A stretch of 64,000 nt of DNA from Salipiger thiooxidans (GTDB lineage: Bacteria > Pseudomonadota > Alphaproteobacteria > Rhodobacterales > Rhodobacteraceae). Where the stretch lies: NCBI RefSeq assembly GCF_900102075.1, contig NZ_FNAV01000010.1, forward strand, positions 1 to 64,000. Reading direction: 5' to 3'. The translations under genes were made by a program, and so were the position numbers. The notes under the pieces are model-generated. The model ran no database searches and was not told the DNA's origin. It saw nothing but the letters and a program-made list of their open reading frames with translations. Below, piece by piece: positions 16,991 to 24,122 of the stretch; position 1 is the stretch's first letter, and every line of letters starts with the position of its first letter.

Positions 16991-17872
16991 TCAGGCCTGT
17001 GCGGTGCGTCGTGCGGGCAGCAGCGCCTCGTCCGCCACCAGCCACATGCTCGAGCCCACCACCAGCGTGACGCCCAGCAGGGTGGCCGCACCCGGCAGTT
17101 CGCCGAAGCCGAACCAGCCAATGGCCACCATCCAGACGAACTGCAGGTTCATCAGCGGCGTCGCCACATAGGCGGGCAGCAGCCGGAGCGCCTCGACCGA
17201 CAGCCAGCGGGCCGCGAAGAGGAAGAGCGCGTAGGCCGCGACCCAGCCGAGATCCGCGAGCGGCATCGGCTGCCAGACGAAGGGCAGCGCCACGCCCATG
17301 CAGATCATCACCGCGAGGTTCGGCCAGAAGACCTGTGCCAAGGGCACCCTCTCGACCCGCGCAATGTAGCGCGCGGCGACCATCGAGCCGGTCCCGGTCA
17401 ACGCCGCGAAGAGTGCCCAGAGATGACCGATGTCGAAGGTCATGCGCCCCGCCGGCATCAGGCAAAGCAGCCCGACCACGCCGACCGTCAGCGCAGCCCA
17501 AACCGCCGGACGCACCGGCTCGCCCAGGGCGGGACCGGACAGCGCCGCGGCGAAGAGCGGCACCAGCGCGATGAACAGGAACACATCCGCGAAGGGCAGC
17601 AGGCGGAACGCCTGGAAGAAGCCGATGGCGGCGAGCACGGTCAGCACCGAGCGCAGCGCCATGGCGCCGCGGCTGCGCACCCGCAGCCCCTCGCCGCTCT
17701 TGCGGGCGGCGCCGAGCGACAGCAGGATGACCAGCCCCGAAGACAGGGCGAAGAGCTGCGGCGCGGCATAGGAGCCGGCGACCAGCTTGGTGATGCCGTC
17801 CGCGGCGGCGATGGCGCCGGTGTAGAGCGCGACGAGCCCTGCCCCGACGAGCGCGGTTCTGGAAACGGTCAT
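16991..17872 (-). CDS. EamA/DMT-family transporter, third gene of FTSAA operon
   Basis: A 293-aa inner-membrane protein with about ten hydrophobic segments in two repeated halves, as in EamA exporters. Landmarks are FALSSGLVILLSL, VLTVLAAIGFFQAFRLLPFA, the mid-protein FDIGHLWALFAALTGTG, and YVATPLMNLQFVWM in the second repeat. ATG 17872 overlaps the stop of the preceding gene (ATGA), so production is coupled to the unknown protein. DMT proteins move small metabolites, and within this operon a role in exporting a product linked to the repeat protein is an inference. A terminator follows. Confidence 0.88.
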   Translation of the reverse strand: MTVSRTALVGAGLVALYTGAIAAADGITKLVAGSYAAPQLFALSSGLVILLSLGAARKSGEGLRVRSRGAMALRSVLTVLAAIGFFQAFRLLPFADVFLFIALVPLFAAALSGPALGEPVRPAVWAALTVGVVGLLCLMPAGRMTFDIGHLWALFAALTGTGSMVAARYIARVERVPLAQVFWPNLAVMICMGVALPFVWQPMPLADLGWVAAYALFLFAARWLSVEALRLLPAYVATPLMNLQFVWMVAIGWFGFGELPGAATLLGVTLVVGSSMWLVADEALLPARRTAQA

Positions 17873-18939
17873 TGTGCACCTGCCCGGGCAAAGCCCTCGA
17901 AGAAAGCGTCGAAGTGGGTCGACTGCCCGGCCAGCGTGTCGACGATGTCGAGCGTTCCCGGCGACAGCCGCGCGCCCACCTGGGCCCGGGTCGCGGACCA
18001 GTCGGCGCGGCGCGCGTCGCCCTGCTCGAAGAGGGCCTCGGAGAGCTCGCGCAGCGGCGCGCCCGCCCGGGCCGAGCGGCTGAAGCCCATGCGCTCGGGG
18101 CTGAACGGCTTGCGGAAGGCATGCCCGCCGCGCACCGACTCGTGCCAGTTGCAAACGAGGAAGTCGTGGTAGTCGTCGGCGATCGACACCGCGTCACCGC
18201 TCTCGACCGAGAACAGGTGCGTCTCGCGCTCGAGCCACGCGGTCCAGAGCGCCGGCGGCGTCTCGCCGGCGTAGTGCAGCGCGATGCAGACCTCGGCGAG
18301 AATGTCCGAGTTCTGTTCGATGAACGCGAGGTTGCCGGCGAAATGCAGGCTGGTGATCGCCTGTTCGCCCAGCAGCGGATCCACCCGGCCGTATTCGCTG
18401 AGGTAGAAGACGATATGGGTCAGCTCGTAGGCGGCCTTGCGGTTGGGCAGCGCGAAGGTGCCCGAACGGTTGCAGAAGGCCCGCAGCCGGTCCTTGAGCC
18501 CGTCCTCGACCGTCTCGCCATGGCCGCGGCGGGCCAGCAGGCGAAGAGCCTCCATCCGCTGCAGGTCCGACAGCTCGGCGGCGGCGTAGCCCTGGCGGGC
18601 GATGGTGGCTGCGATCCGGGACCCGGTCTCGCCCGGCATCCCGAGATCCTCGAGATCCAGCGCCATCGAGAGCAGGAAGCGGTAGTATTGCGGGAAGAAC
18701 GCGAGCCGCTTCTCGACCGACTGGTAGAACGGCTCGAGCGCGGCGAGCCCCGCCTCGGAGACCGCCGCGCCGGTGCATTCGAGGATGTTCAGGAGCTCGG
18801 CGTTTTCCTTGAGCCAGAACACGTCGTCTTCGCGCCGTCGGTGTTGCGCAAAGCTGGTGATCAGCGCCGCGGCGCCGGACTCGGGCGCGTCGATACGCAC
18901 CGCTGGGCGAAAGGTGATGACGTTGTTCATGGCATTCAT
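17869..18939 (-). CDS. conserved protein of unknown function, second gene of FTSAA operon
   Basis: A 356-aa soluble, mostly helical protein. From memory it may belong to the family catalogued as DUF6902, but I cannot check this. It has no signal peptide or membrane segment. Histidine- and aromatic-rich stretches stand out: FFPQYYRFLLSMALDLEDLG, ELTHIVFYLSEYGR, LHFAGNLAFIEQNSD, ALHYAGETPPALW and DDYHDFLVCNWHESVRGG. Such clustered His, Asp and Glu residues could form a metal or cofactor site (inference). ATG 18939 follows GAGGTAAC at a usual distance. It begins 73 bases after the repeat gene and overlaps the exporter by four bases. Confidence 0.8.
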   Translation of the reverse strand: MNAMNNVITFRPAVRIDAPESGAAALITSFAQHRRREDDVFWLKENAELLNILECTGAAVSEAGLAALEPFYQSVEKRLAFFPQYYRFLLSMALDLEDLGMPGETGSRIAATIARQGYAAAELSDLQRMEALRLLARRGHGETVEDGLKDRLRAFCNRSGTFALPNRKAAYELTHIVFYLSEYGRVDPLLGEQAITSLHFAGNLAFIEQNSDILAEVCIALHYAGETPPALWTAWLERETHLFSVESGDAVSIADDYHDFLVCNWHESVRGGHAFRKPFSPERMGFSRSARAGAPLRELSEALFEQGDARRADWSATRAQVGARLSPGTLDIVDTLAGQSTHFDAFFEGFARAGAQ

Positions 18940-19012
18940 AGTGTTACCTCGTTTCCCTGCTGCGCGCGGGCGTCGCATGTCCCCTGGACGCCCGCTGCGA
19001 GTGTCCCGGCGA

Positions 19013-19900
19013 TCAGGCTGCCGAGGTGAAAAGCCCGGTGACGTTGCCCGACGCGATGCGGGTGTCCGAGGGGGCTGCTGCCGAAGTGAAGAGACCAGTG
19101 GCCTCGCCTGCCTCGATCTGGGTGCCTGCCGGAGTGGCGGCCGAGGTGAACATCTCGGTGGCGTCGCCCGAGAGCGTCTCGGTGCCCATCGGAGCCGCGG
19201 CCGAGGTGAACATGCCGGTGGCGTCGCCTGCGGCGATCCGGGTGCCGGCCGGGGTGGCTGCCGAGGTGAACATCTCGGTGGCGTCGCCCGAGAGCGTCTC
19301 GGTGCCCATCGGAGCCGCGGCCGAGGTGAACATGCCGGTGGCGTCGCCTGCGGCGATCCGGGTGCCGGCCGGGGTGGCTGCCGAGGTGAACATCTCGGTG
19401 GCGTCGCCCGAGAGCGTCTCGGTGCCCATCGGAGCAGCAGCAGAGGTGAACATGCCGGTGGCCTCGCCTGCGGCGATCCGGGTGCCTGCCGGAGTGGCGG
19501 CCGAGGTGAACATCTCGGTGGCGTCGCCGGTCAGCGCGAGCGAGCCGGTGGGCGATGCGGCCGAGGTGAAGAGACCGGTGGCCTCACCTGCCTCGATGCG
19601 GGTGCCCGCCGGGGTGGCGGCCGAGGTGAACATCTCGGTGGCGTCGCCGGTCAGCGCGAGCGAGCCGGTCGGGGACGCGGCGGAGGTGAAGAGACCGGTG
19701 GCTTCGCCGGCGGCGAGCATGCTGGTCATCGGCGCGGCGGCCGAGGTGAACATCTCGACGGCGTCGCCGAGAAGCGCGTCACCATGCGCCGACGGAGCGG
19801 CCGCGGAGGTGAACATCGAGCAGCCTTCGCCGCCGAACATGTCGGCACCGAAAAGATCGGCGGTTTCAGTGACGATTTCATGCTTGAGTTGAGCAGACAT
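19013..19900 (-). CDS. FTSAA tandem-repeat protein, first gene of operon
   Basis: A 295-aa protein built from 14 FTSAA motifs. The N-terminal 29 residues (MSAQLKHEIV, DLFGADMFGGEGC) look like a short leader. The first motif is at residues 30-34, the second at 51-55, and then every 20 residues to 291-295, where the protein ends exactly on FTSAA. Units alternate between types such as GDATEMFTSAATPAGT and GEATGLFTSAASPTGS, giving a 40-residue super-repeat. There is no signal peptide or membrane helix, and the only cysteine is C27. The repeats are rich in Ala, Thr, Ser, Gly. I do not recognise a named family. It heads an operon with an unknown protein and an exporter. Confidence 0.88.
   Translation of the reverse strand: MSAQLKHEIVTETADLFGADMFGGEGCSMFTSAAAPSAHGDALLGDAVEMFTSAAAPMTSMLAAGEATGLFTSAASPTGSLALTGDATEMFTSAATPAGTRIEAGEATGLFTSAASPTGSLALTGDATEMFTSAATPAGTRIAAGEATGMFTSAAAPMGTETLSGDATEMFTSAATPAGTRIAAGDATGMFTSAAAPMGTETLSGDATEMFTSAATPAGTRIAAGDATGMFTSAAAPMGTETLSGDATEMFTSAATPAGTQIEAGEATGLFTSAAAPSDTRIASGNVTGLFTSAA
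19021..19806. repeat. 60-bp tandem repeat array with 120-bp higher-order unit
   Basis: The coding array consists of about 13 imperfect 60-bp units. Positions 19141-19260 and 19261-19380 are identical over 120 bp, and most of the next unit (19381-19433) continues the match. On the plus strand nearly every unit opens with CCGAGGTGAA. Substitutions concentrate in the spacer between FTSAA codons. The exact 120-bp copy indicates recent duplication or gene conversion. Confidence 0.95.
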
Positions 19901-20233
19901 TGGGAACCCCTAGGTTGAGTGAATTTGGTCGTTGCGATGGAGACAGGGTTTCCCTCTGCAGCTGTTTATGACAATATGGTTTCTTGTGTAGGTTGAGTTA
20001 TACACGAGTTGTTCACATGAAGTAAGTCCGCTAACGCGCTGGAAGAAAATTGCTATGGGAGTTCCCCACAGAAAGATAATTTCTGTGGATAATATTCTGC
20101 GGCCTGATCAAACGCTTGATTTCAGACCGAATCACCCCTCGATCCCATGCCCATCCTTGCTCAGAATCACCTGTCGGGGTTGCCCAGAGAGAGCGCTTGC
20201 GCGATAGCTTGCGCATCGCAGCGGAGGCCCCCA
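19901..20233. promoter_or_regulatory. AT-rich divergent control region between FTSAA operon and xthA
   Basis: This 333-base gap is clearly lower in GC than its surroundings. It holds an exact direct repeat TAGGTTGAGT at 19911-19920 and 19989-19998; the first copy touches the ribosome site of the repeat gene. An imperfect inverted repeat CTTGTGTA (19983-19990) and TACACGAG (20001-20008) overlaps the second copy. Further right are DnaA-box-like 9-mers and a perfect palindrome (20066-20088). No -35/-10 pair stands out clearly. No small gene is credible here. Confidence 0.6.
20066..20088. promoter_or_regulatory. perfect 9-bp inverted repeat with DnaA-box overlap
   Basis: CCACAGAAA (20066-20074) and TTTCTGTGG (20080-20088) flank GATAA. 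The right arm runs into TGTGGATAA (20084-20092), the exact reverse complement of the classical DnaA box TTATCCACA. It could be an operator for either divergent gene or a DnaA-responsive site. Confidence 0.5.
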
Positions 20234-21016
20234 ATGAAGATCGCGACCTTCAACATTAACGGTATCAAGGCCCGCCACGCGGCGCTTCTCGACTGGCTCG
20301 ACGAGGCCCAGCCCGACGTCGCGCTGCTCCAGGAGATCAAGTCGGTCGACGAGGGCTTCCCCCGCGAGCCCTTCGAAGAGCGCGGCTACAACGTCGAGAC
20401 CCACGGCCAGAAGGGCTTCAACGGGGTCGCCATCCTGTCGAAGCTGCCGCTCGAGGACGTCAGCCGCGGGCTGCCCGGCGACGACGAGGACGAGCAGGCG
20501 CGCTGGATCGAGGCGACCGTCGTGGGCGAGACCCACGCGCTGCGGCTCTGCGGGCTCTACCTTCCCAACGGCAACCCGGCGCCCGGGCCCAAGTACGACT
20601 ACAAGCTGGCATGGATGGAGCGGCTCGAGGCCCGCGCCCGCGCCCTGCTCGCCGACGAGATGCCGGCGATGATGGCCGGCGACTACAACGTCATCCCGCA
20701 GGCCGAGGACGCCGCCAAGCCCGAGTCCTGGACCGAGGACGCGCTCTACCTGCCGCAGACCCGCGCCGCCTTCCGCCGGATCCTGAACCTCGGCTTTACC
20801 GAGGCCTTCCGCACCCGCCACCCCGAACCCGGGCACTATTCCTTCTGGGATTACCAGGCCGGCGCGTGGCAGCGGAACAACGGCATCCGCATCGACCACA
20901 TCCTGCTGACCCCGCAGGCGGCCGACCTGATGCGCGACGTGCAGATCGACCGCGACATCCGCGGACGCGACAAGCCGTCGGACCACGTGCCTGTCTGGGT
21001 CGACATGGCATGCTGA
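20234..21016 (+). CDS. xthA: exodeoxyribonuclease III
   Basis: A 260-aa AP endonuclease and 3'-5' exonuclease of base-excision repair. The family signature runs from MKIATFNINGIKAR through LLQEIKS (metal-binding Glu), GDYNVIPQ (catalytic Asp-Asn), and RIDHILLTP to KPSDHVPVWVD (Asp-His pair). ATG 20234 is preceded by GCGGAGG, whereas in-frame upstream codons have no ribosome site and no family match. It diverges from the FTSAA operon, with which it shares the AT-rich region. Confidence 0.93.
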   Translation: MKIATFNINGIKARHAALLDWLDEAQPDVALLQEIKSVDEGFPREPFEERGYNVETHGQKGFNGVAILSKLPLEDVSRGLPGDDEDEQARWIEATVVGETHALRLCGLYLPNGNPAPGPKYDYKLAWMERLEARARALLADEMPAMMAGDYNVIPQAEDAAKPESWTEDALYLPQTRAAFRRILNLGFTEAFRTRHPEPGHYSFWDYQAGAWQRNNGIRIDHILLTPQAADLMRDVQIDRDIRGRDKPSDHVPVWVDMAC

Positions 21017-21094
21017 TCCGCGCGCCCCGCTTGCGCCTTTCCGGCATGGGGCTTACATCTGTTGCATCTTACCAGACAGCGGAGACAACGCCCC

Positions 21095-21337
21095 ATGGCC
21101 ATTGAAGCGACGGAGATCGAGCAGCTCATCCGGGCCGCCTTCCCCGATGCCAAGATCACAATCACCGACCTCGCGGGGGATGGAAATCACTACGCGGCCG
21201 AGGTGATCGACGAGAGCTTCCGTGGCAAGAACCGGGTCCAGCAGCAGCGCGCGGTCTATGCAGCCCTGCAGGGCAAGATGGACGGCAACAACGGCGACCT
21301 GCACGCCCTTGCGCTGACGACCAAGGCGCCCGAGTGA
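21095..21337 (+). CDS. BolA family protein
   Basis: An 80-aa BolA protein, short like the BolA2/YrbA type. Key residues lie in [39 protein letters not shown] and the conserved LHALAL, with the C-terminal His that can ligate a [2Fe-2S] cluster shared with a monothiol glutaredoxin. The next gene is exactly such a glutaredoxin, so a BolA-Grx4 complex handling iron-sulfur clusters is well supported by known biology. Start ATG 21095 follows CGGAGA. Confidence 0.92.
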   Translation: MAIEATEIEQLIRAAFPDAKITITDLAGDGNHYAAEVIDESFRGKNRVQQQRAVYAALQGKMDGNNGDLHALALTTKAPE

Positions 21338-21458
21338 CGCCACAGAGAGCCCGGCATGGCATCGCGGGCGCTGCGATGATCCGGCCGGGAGTTTGAAACA
21401 CGGCCCCCATGCGGCGGGCCCGCAGAGCGCGGCCAGAGCGCGCGAACAGGAGATCAGG

Positions 21459-21824
21459 ATGACCACCGACGCGAAGACGACGATCGACGACACCGTTAAG
21501 GCCAACGACGTGGTGCTGTTCATGAAAGGCACCAAGAGCATGCCCCAGTGCGGCTTTTCCAGCCGTGTGGCCGGCGTGCTGAACTACATGGGTGTCGAGT
21601 TCCTCGACGTGAACGTGCTGGCGGACGACGCGATCCGTCAGGGCATCAAGGATTACTCGGACTGGCCGACCATCCCGCAGCTCTACGTCAAGGGCGAGTT
21701 CGTCGGCGGCTGCGACATCATCACCGAGATGACCCTCTCGGGCGAGCTCGACCAGCTCTTCGAACAGAACGGCGTCACCTACAACAAGGACGCCGCCGAC
21801 AAGATCCGCGAAGCCAACGCCTGA
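21459..21824 (+). CDS. grxD: monothiol glutaredoxin, Grx4 family
   Basis: A 121-aa glutaredoxin with the CGFS active site at residues 31-34 ([14 protein letters not shown]), plus the glutathione-binding [19 protein letters not shown]. This class transfers [2Fe-2S] clusters and binds BolA. ATG 21459 sits seven to eight bases after ACAGGAG. It is 121 bases downstream of bolA in the same direction. The adjacency supports an iron-sulfur trafficking or iron-sensing role. Confidence 0.94.
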   Translation: MTTDAKTTIDDTVKANDVVLFMKGTKSMPQCGFSSRVAGVLNYMGVEFLDVNVLADDAIRQGIKDYSDWPTIPQLYVKGEFVGGCDIITEMTLSGELDQLFEQNGVTYNKDAADKIREANA

Positions 21825-21955
21825 CTTCGCCCGTCGGAGGCCCGCCGGCCGCGGCCCGGGCCTCCGCTTCCCCTCTGCGCTGACAGGCGCCTGCTTTCCA
21901 GACATCCCCGCATCCGACGCCCGAGACGCGCCTGACCTCGCCGAAAGGACCGACC

Positions 21956-22459
21956 ATGCCAGATCTCGTCCTGCGCGATGCGACCACGGCCGCGGATCTT
22001 GCCCAAGTGCGCGCGCTCTGCTGGGCCTACCGCGACCATCTGATCGACCATGCCCCCGCCACGCGCGCGCTGGTCGAGCATTTCTACCCCGAGGACGGCT
22101 ACCGCGCGACGCTGGAGGCCCTGCCGGGGGATCATGACGCCGTGCTGCTGGCATGGCACGGCGACCGCGCCGTGGGCTGTGCCATGTCGCACCCGCTCGA
22201 GGACGGGAACTGCGAGATCAAGCGCGTCTACGTGGCGCCCGCGGCCCGTGGGCTGGGTGCCGGCCGGGTGCTGGTCTCCGAGCTCGTGGTCCGAGCCGAG
22301 GCGCGCGGACAGGCCCGCGTACTGCTGGACACGCTGAAGACGCTGGAGAGCGCCCGTGCGCTCTACCGTGCGCTCGGCTTCCGTGAACGCGGCCCCTATG
22401 CGCCGCTGCCCCCGATGGAGGCCGACGCGCTCTGTTTCTACGAAAAGGTTCTGACCTGA
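21956..22459 (+). CDS. GNAT family N-acetyltransferase
   Basis: A 167-aa GNAT enzyme. The acetyl-CoA-binding motif A is VAPAARGLGAGRVLVSELVV, preceded by NCEIKRVYV and followed by LDTLKTLESARALYRALGF, the usual order of motifs A and B. The substrate is unknown. ATG 21956 follows GAAAGGA. A shared hairpin separates it from the convergent ccmE. Confidence 0.85.
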   Translation: MPDLVLRDATTAADLAQVRALCWAYRDHLIDHAPATRALVEHFYPEDGYRATLEALPGDHDAVLLAWHGDRAVGCAMSHPLEDGNCEIKRVYVAPAARGLGAGRVLVSELVVRAEARGQARVLLDTLKTLESARALYRALGFRERGPYAPLPPMEADALCFYEKVLT

Positions 22460-22466
22460 CCCGGGC

Positions 22467-22493
22467 CCGTATTTCGGGAGTCCCCCGAAACGG
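22467..22493. terminator. hairpin between convergent GNAT and ccmE genes
   Basis: TTTCGGG (22472-22478) pairs with CCCGAAA (22484-22490) around a five-base loop, extended outward by CCG/CGG with a small bulge. Placed between converging genes it can terminate both. Confidence 0.6.
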
Positions 22494-22500
22494 CCGGAGG

Positions 22501-22950
22501 TCAGCTGTTGGGGTCCTCGTAGACGCCCTGTTCCTTCAGCGCGTCGATGACCTCTTTCGGCATGTAGGTCTCGTCATGCTTGGCGAGGATCTCTGAGGCC
22601 TGGAACACGCCGTCGATGTAGCGACCGGTGCCGACCATGCCCTGGTTCTCGGCGAAGAGGTCCGGCAACACGCCCGCGAAGACCACCGGCACCGAGGCAC
22701 CGCCGTCGGTGACGCTGAAGCGGATCTCGTGGCCGTCGCCGCGGATCAGGGTGCCTTCTTCGACCAGCCCGCCAAGACGGAAGGTCTCGTTGGGGGTCGG
22801 CGGGGCCTCGACCAGCTGGCTCGGCGAGCGGAAGAAGTTGATGCCGTCGCGCATGGCGTAGCCGATCAGCACGGTCGACACGACCAGCGCCACGGCGGCC
22901 AGCGCCACCACCTGGATCCGGCGCTTCTTCTTCAGCGACTTGAGCGACAT
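22501..22950 (-). CDS. ccmE: cytochrome c maturation heme chaperone CcmE
   Basis: A 149-aa membrane-anchored periplasmic protein that binds heme covalently and passes it to apocytochrome c. One N-terminal helix (about residues 12-32) follows the positively charged KSLKKKRR. The heme-binding histidine H125 and partner Y129 are in AKHDETYMPKE. ATG 22950 follows the strong site AGGAGGAG. The rest of the ccm cluster is not in the window, so ccmE stands alone here. Confidence 0.94.
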   Translation of the reverse strand: MSLKSLKKKRRIQVVALAAVALVVSTVLIGYAMRDGINFFRSPSQLVEAPPTPNETFRLGGLVEEGTLIRGDGHEIRFSVTDGGASVPVVFAGVLPDLFAENQGMVGTGRYIDGVFQASEILAKHDETYMPKEVIDALKEQGVYEDPNS

Positions 22951-23104
22951 GGCATCTCCTCCTGACCCGACTATGACGCCGGGATCTCGGCTTGTCAGCA
23001 CCGACTATATGGCACCTGCCGGAAGGCGTGTCCGTGAGCAAGATCAAATCCGTCCCGACTGACGCAGCCGTGATCTACGGGACGGGCGGTCCGCCCCCCC
23101 TCGC

Positions 23105-23917
23105 TCAGGCGGATTCGAAGCTGATCTCGCGCCGCAGGAAGCGGGTGGCGTGACCCGAAACCTTGCGCGGATCGCCGGTCGTCAGGAAGCGGGACTCGGT
23201 GCCCGACCCCAACATTCCAGGGTGACGGCGCAGGTAGTCGGCCAGCGACTCGGCCACGAGGTTGGCCTGCGAATAGACCGTCACGTCGGGCCCCAGCGCC
23301 TCCTGGAAGATGTCCTCCATCAGCGGGTAATGCGTGCAGCCGAGGATCGCGGCCTCGGGCTCGGGCATCTTGCGCTTGAGCGCGTCGACATGGCTGCGGA
23401 CCAGCGCCTCGGCGAGGATCATGTCGCCCTCCTCGATGGCGTCCACCAGCCCGCCGCAGGCCTGAGCCTCGACGTCGACGCCGATGGCGCGGAAGGCCAG
23501 CTCGCGCTGGAAGGCCCGGCTGCGCACGGTGGCCGGCGTCGCGAAGAGCGCCACGTGCTGCACGCCGACCTCGCGCGGCGGCGAATTATCGCCCCACTGA
23601 CGTTCGGTCATCGCCTCGATCAGCGGCACGAACACGCCCAGCACGCGCTTGTCGCGCGGGATCCAGGTCTCCTGCATCCGGCGCAGCGCCGCCGCCGAGG
23701 CGGTGTTGCAGGCGAGGATCACCAGATCGCAGCCCGCTTGCCAGAGCCGGTCCACCGCGGCGGTGGTGAGATTGTAGATGTCGTCGGCGTCGCGCACGCC
23801 GTAGGGCGCATGCGCGCTGTCGGCGAAATAGACAAAGGGAACCTCGGGAAGACGCTTTGAAACCGCGTCAAGGACCGTGAGTCCGCCGAGTCCGGAATCG
23901 AACACACCAACTGCCAT
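23105..23917 (-). CDS. murI: glutamate racemase
   Basis: A 270-aa enzyme that supplies D-glutamate for peptidoglycan. Both catalytic cysteines are present: C70 in LACNTASA and C194 in GCTHYPL, together with D7 in [10 protein letters not shown]. Length and motif order match the family. ATG 23917 is preceded by GGAGGCAGG. No operon partner is evident. Confidence 0.95.
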   Translation of the reverse strand: MAVGVFDSGLGGLTVLDAVSKRLPEVPFVYFADSAHAPYGVRDADDIYNLTTAAVDRLWQAGCDLVILACNTASAAALRRMQETWIPRDKRVLGVFVPLIEAMTERQWGDNSPPREVGVQHVALFATPATVRSRAFQRELAFRAIGVDVEAQACGGLVDAIEEGDMILAEALVRSHVDALKRKMPEPEAAILGCTHYPLMEDIFQEALGPDVTVYSQANLVAESLADYLRRHPGMLGSGTESRFLTTGDPRKVSGHATRFLRREISFESA

Positions 23918-24090
23918 GGGCCTGCCTCCTGCCTCTTCTGCACCCTCGAGTCGTAAGGGGGCGTTTCGATGGTCTTACGGGGCTTGCGGGGGAAAATCCA
24001 TCGCGACCGAAGCAGCGGGACGGCGGCGTCCGGCCAAATGCCCGGAACGCCGCCTGACTGCGGTCTGAATGGCGTCTTCGGGAACGCTAC

Positions 24091-24113
24091 GCGGACGGGG
24101 AAGGCCCGTCCGC
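24091..24113 (-). terminator. hairpin after the indolepyruvate oxidoreductase gene
   Basis: GCGGACGGG (24091-24099) and CCCGTCCGC (24105-24113) form a perfect 9-bp stem 10 bases beyond the stop of the minus-strand gene. No T run follows, so termination may be partial. Confidence 0.5.
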
Positions 24114-24122
24114 GCGGCTCCG

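Noticed and set aside
19021-19806. Possible CRISPR array from regular 60-bp spacing
   Set aside because: Units are contiguous, all similar throughout, keep a reading frame and have no unique spacers or cas genes.
19026-19892. Plus-strand open frame opposite the FTSAA gene, itself repetitive (AAAEVNISVASPE-type)
   Set aside because: It is the mirror of the 60-bp in-frame repeat; the array lacks stops in several frames. The minus-strand frame has the ribosome site, leader and operon context.
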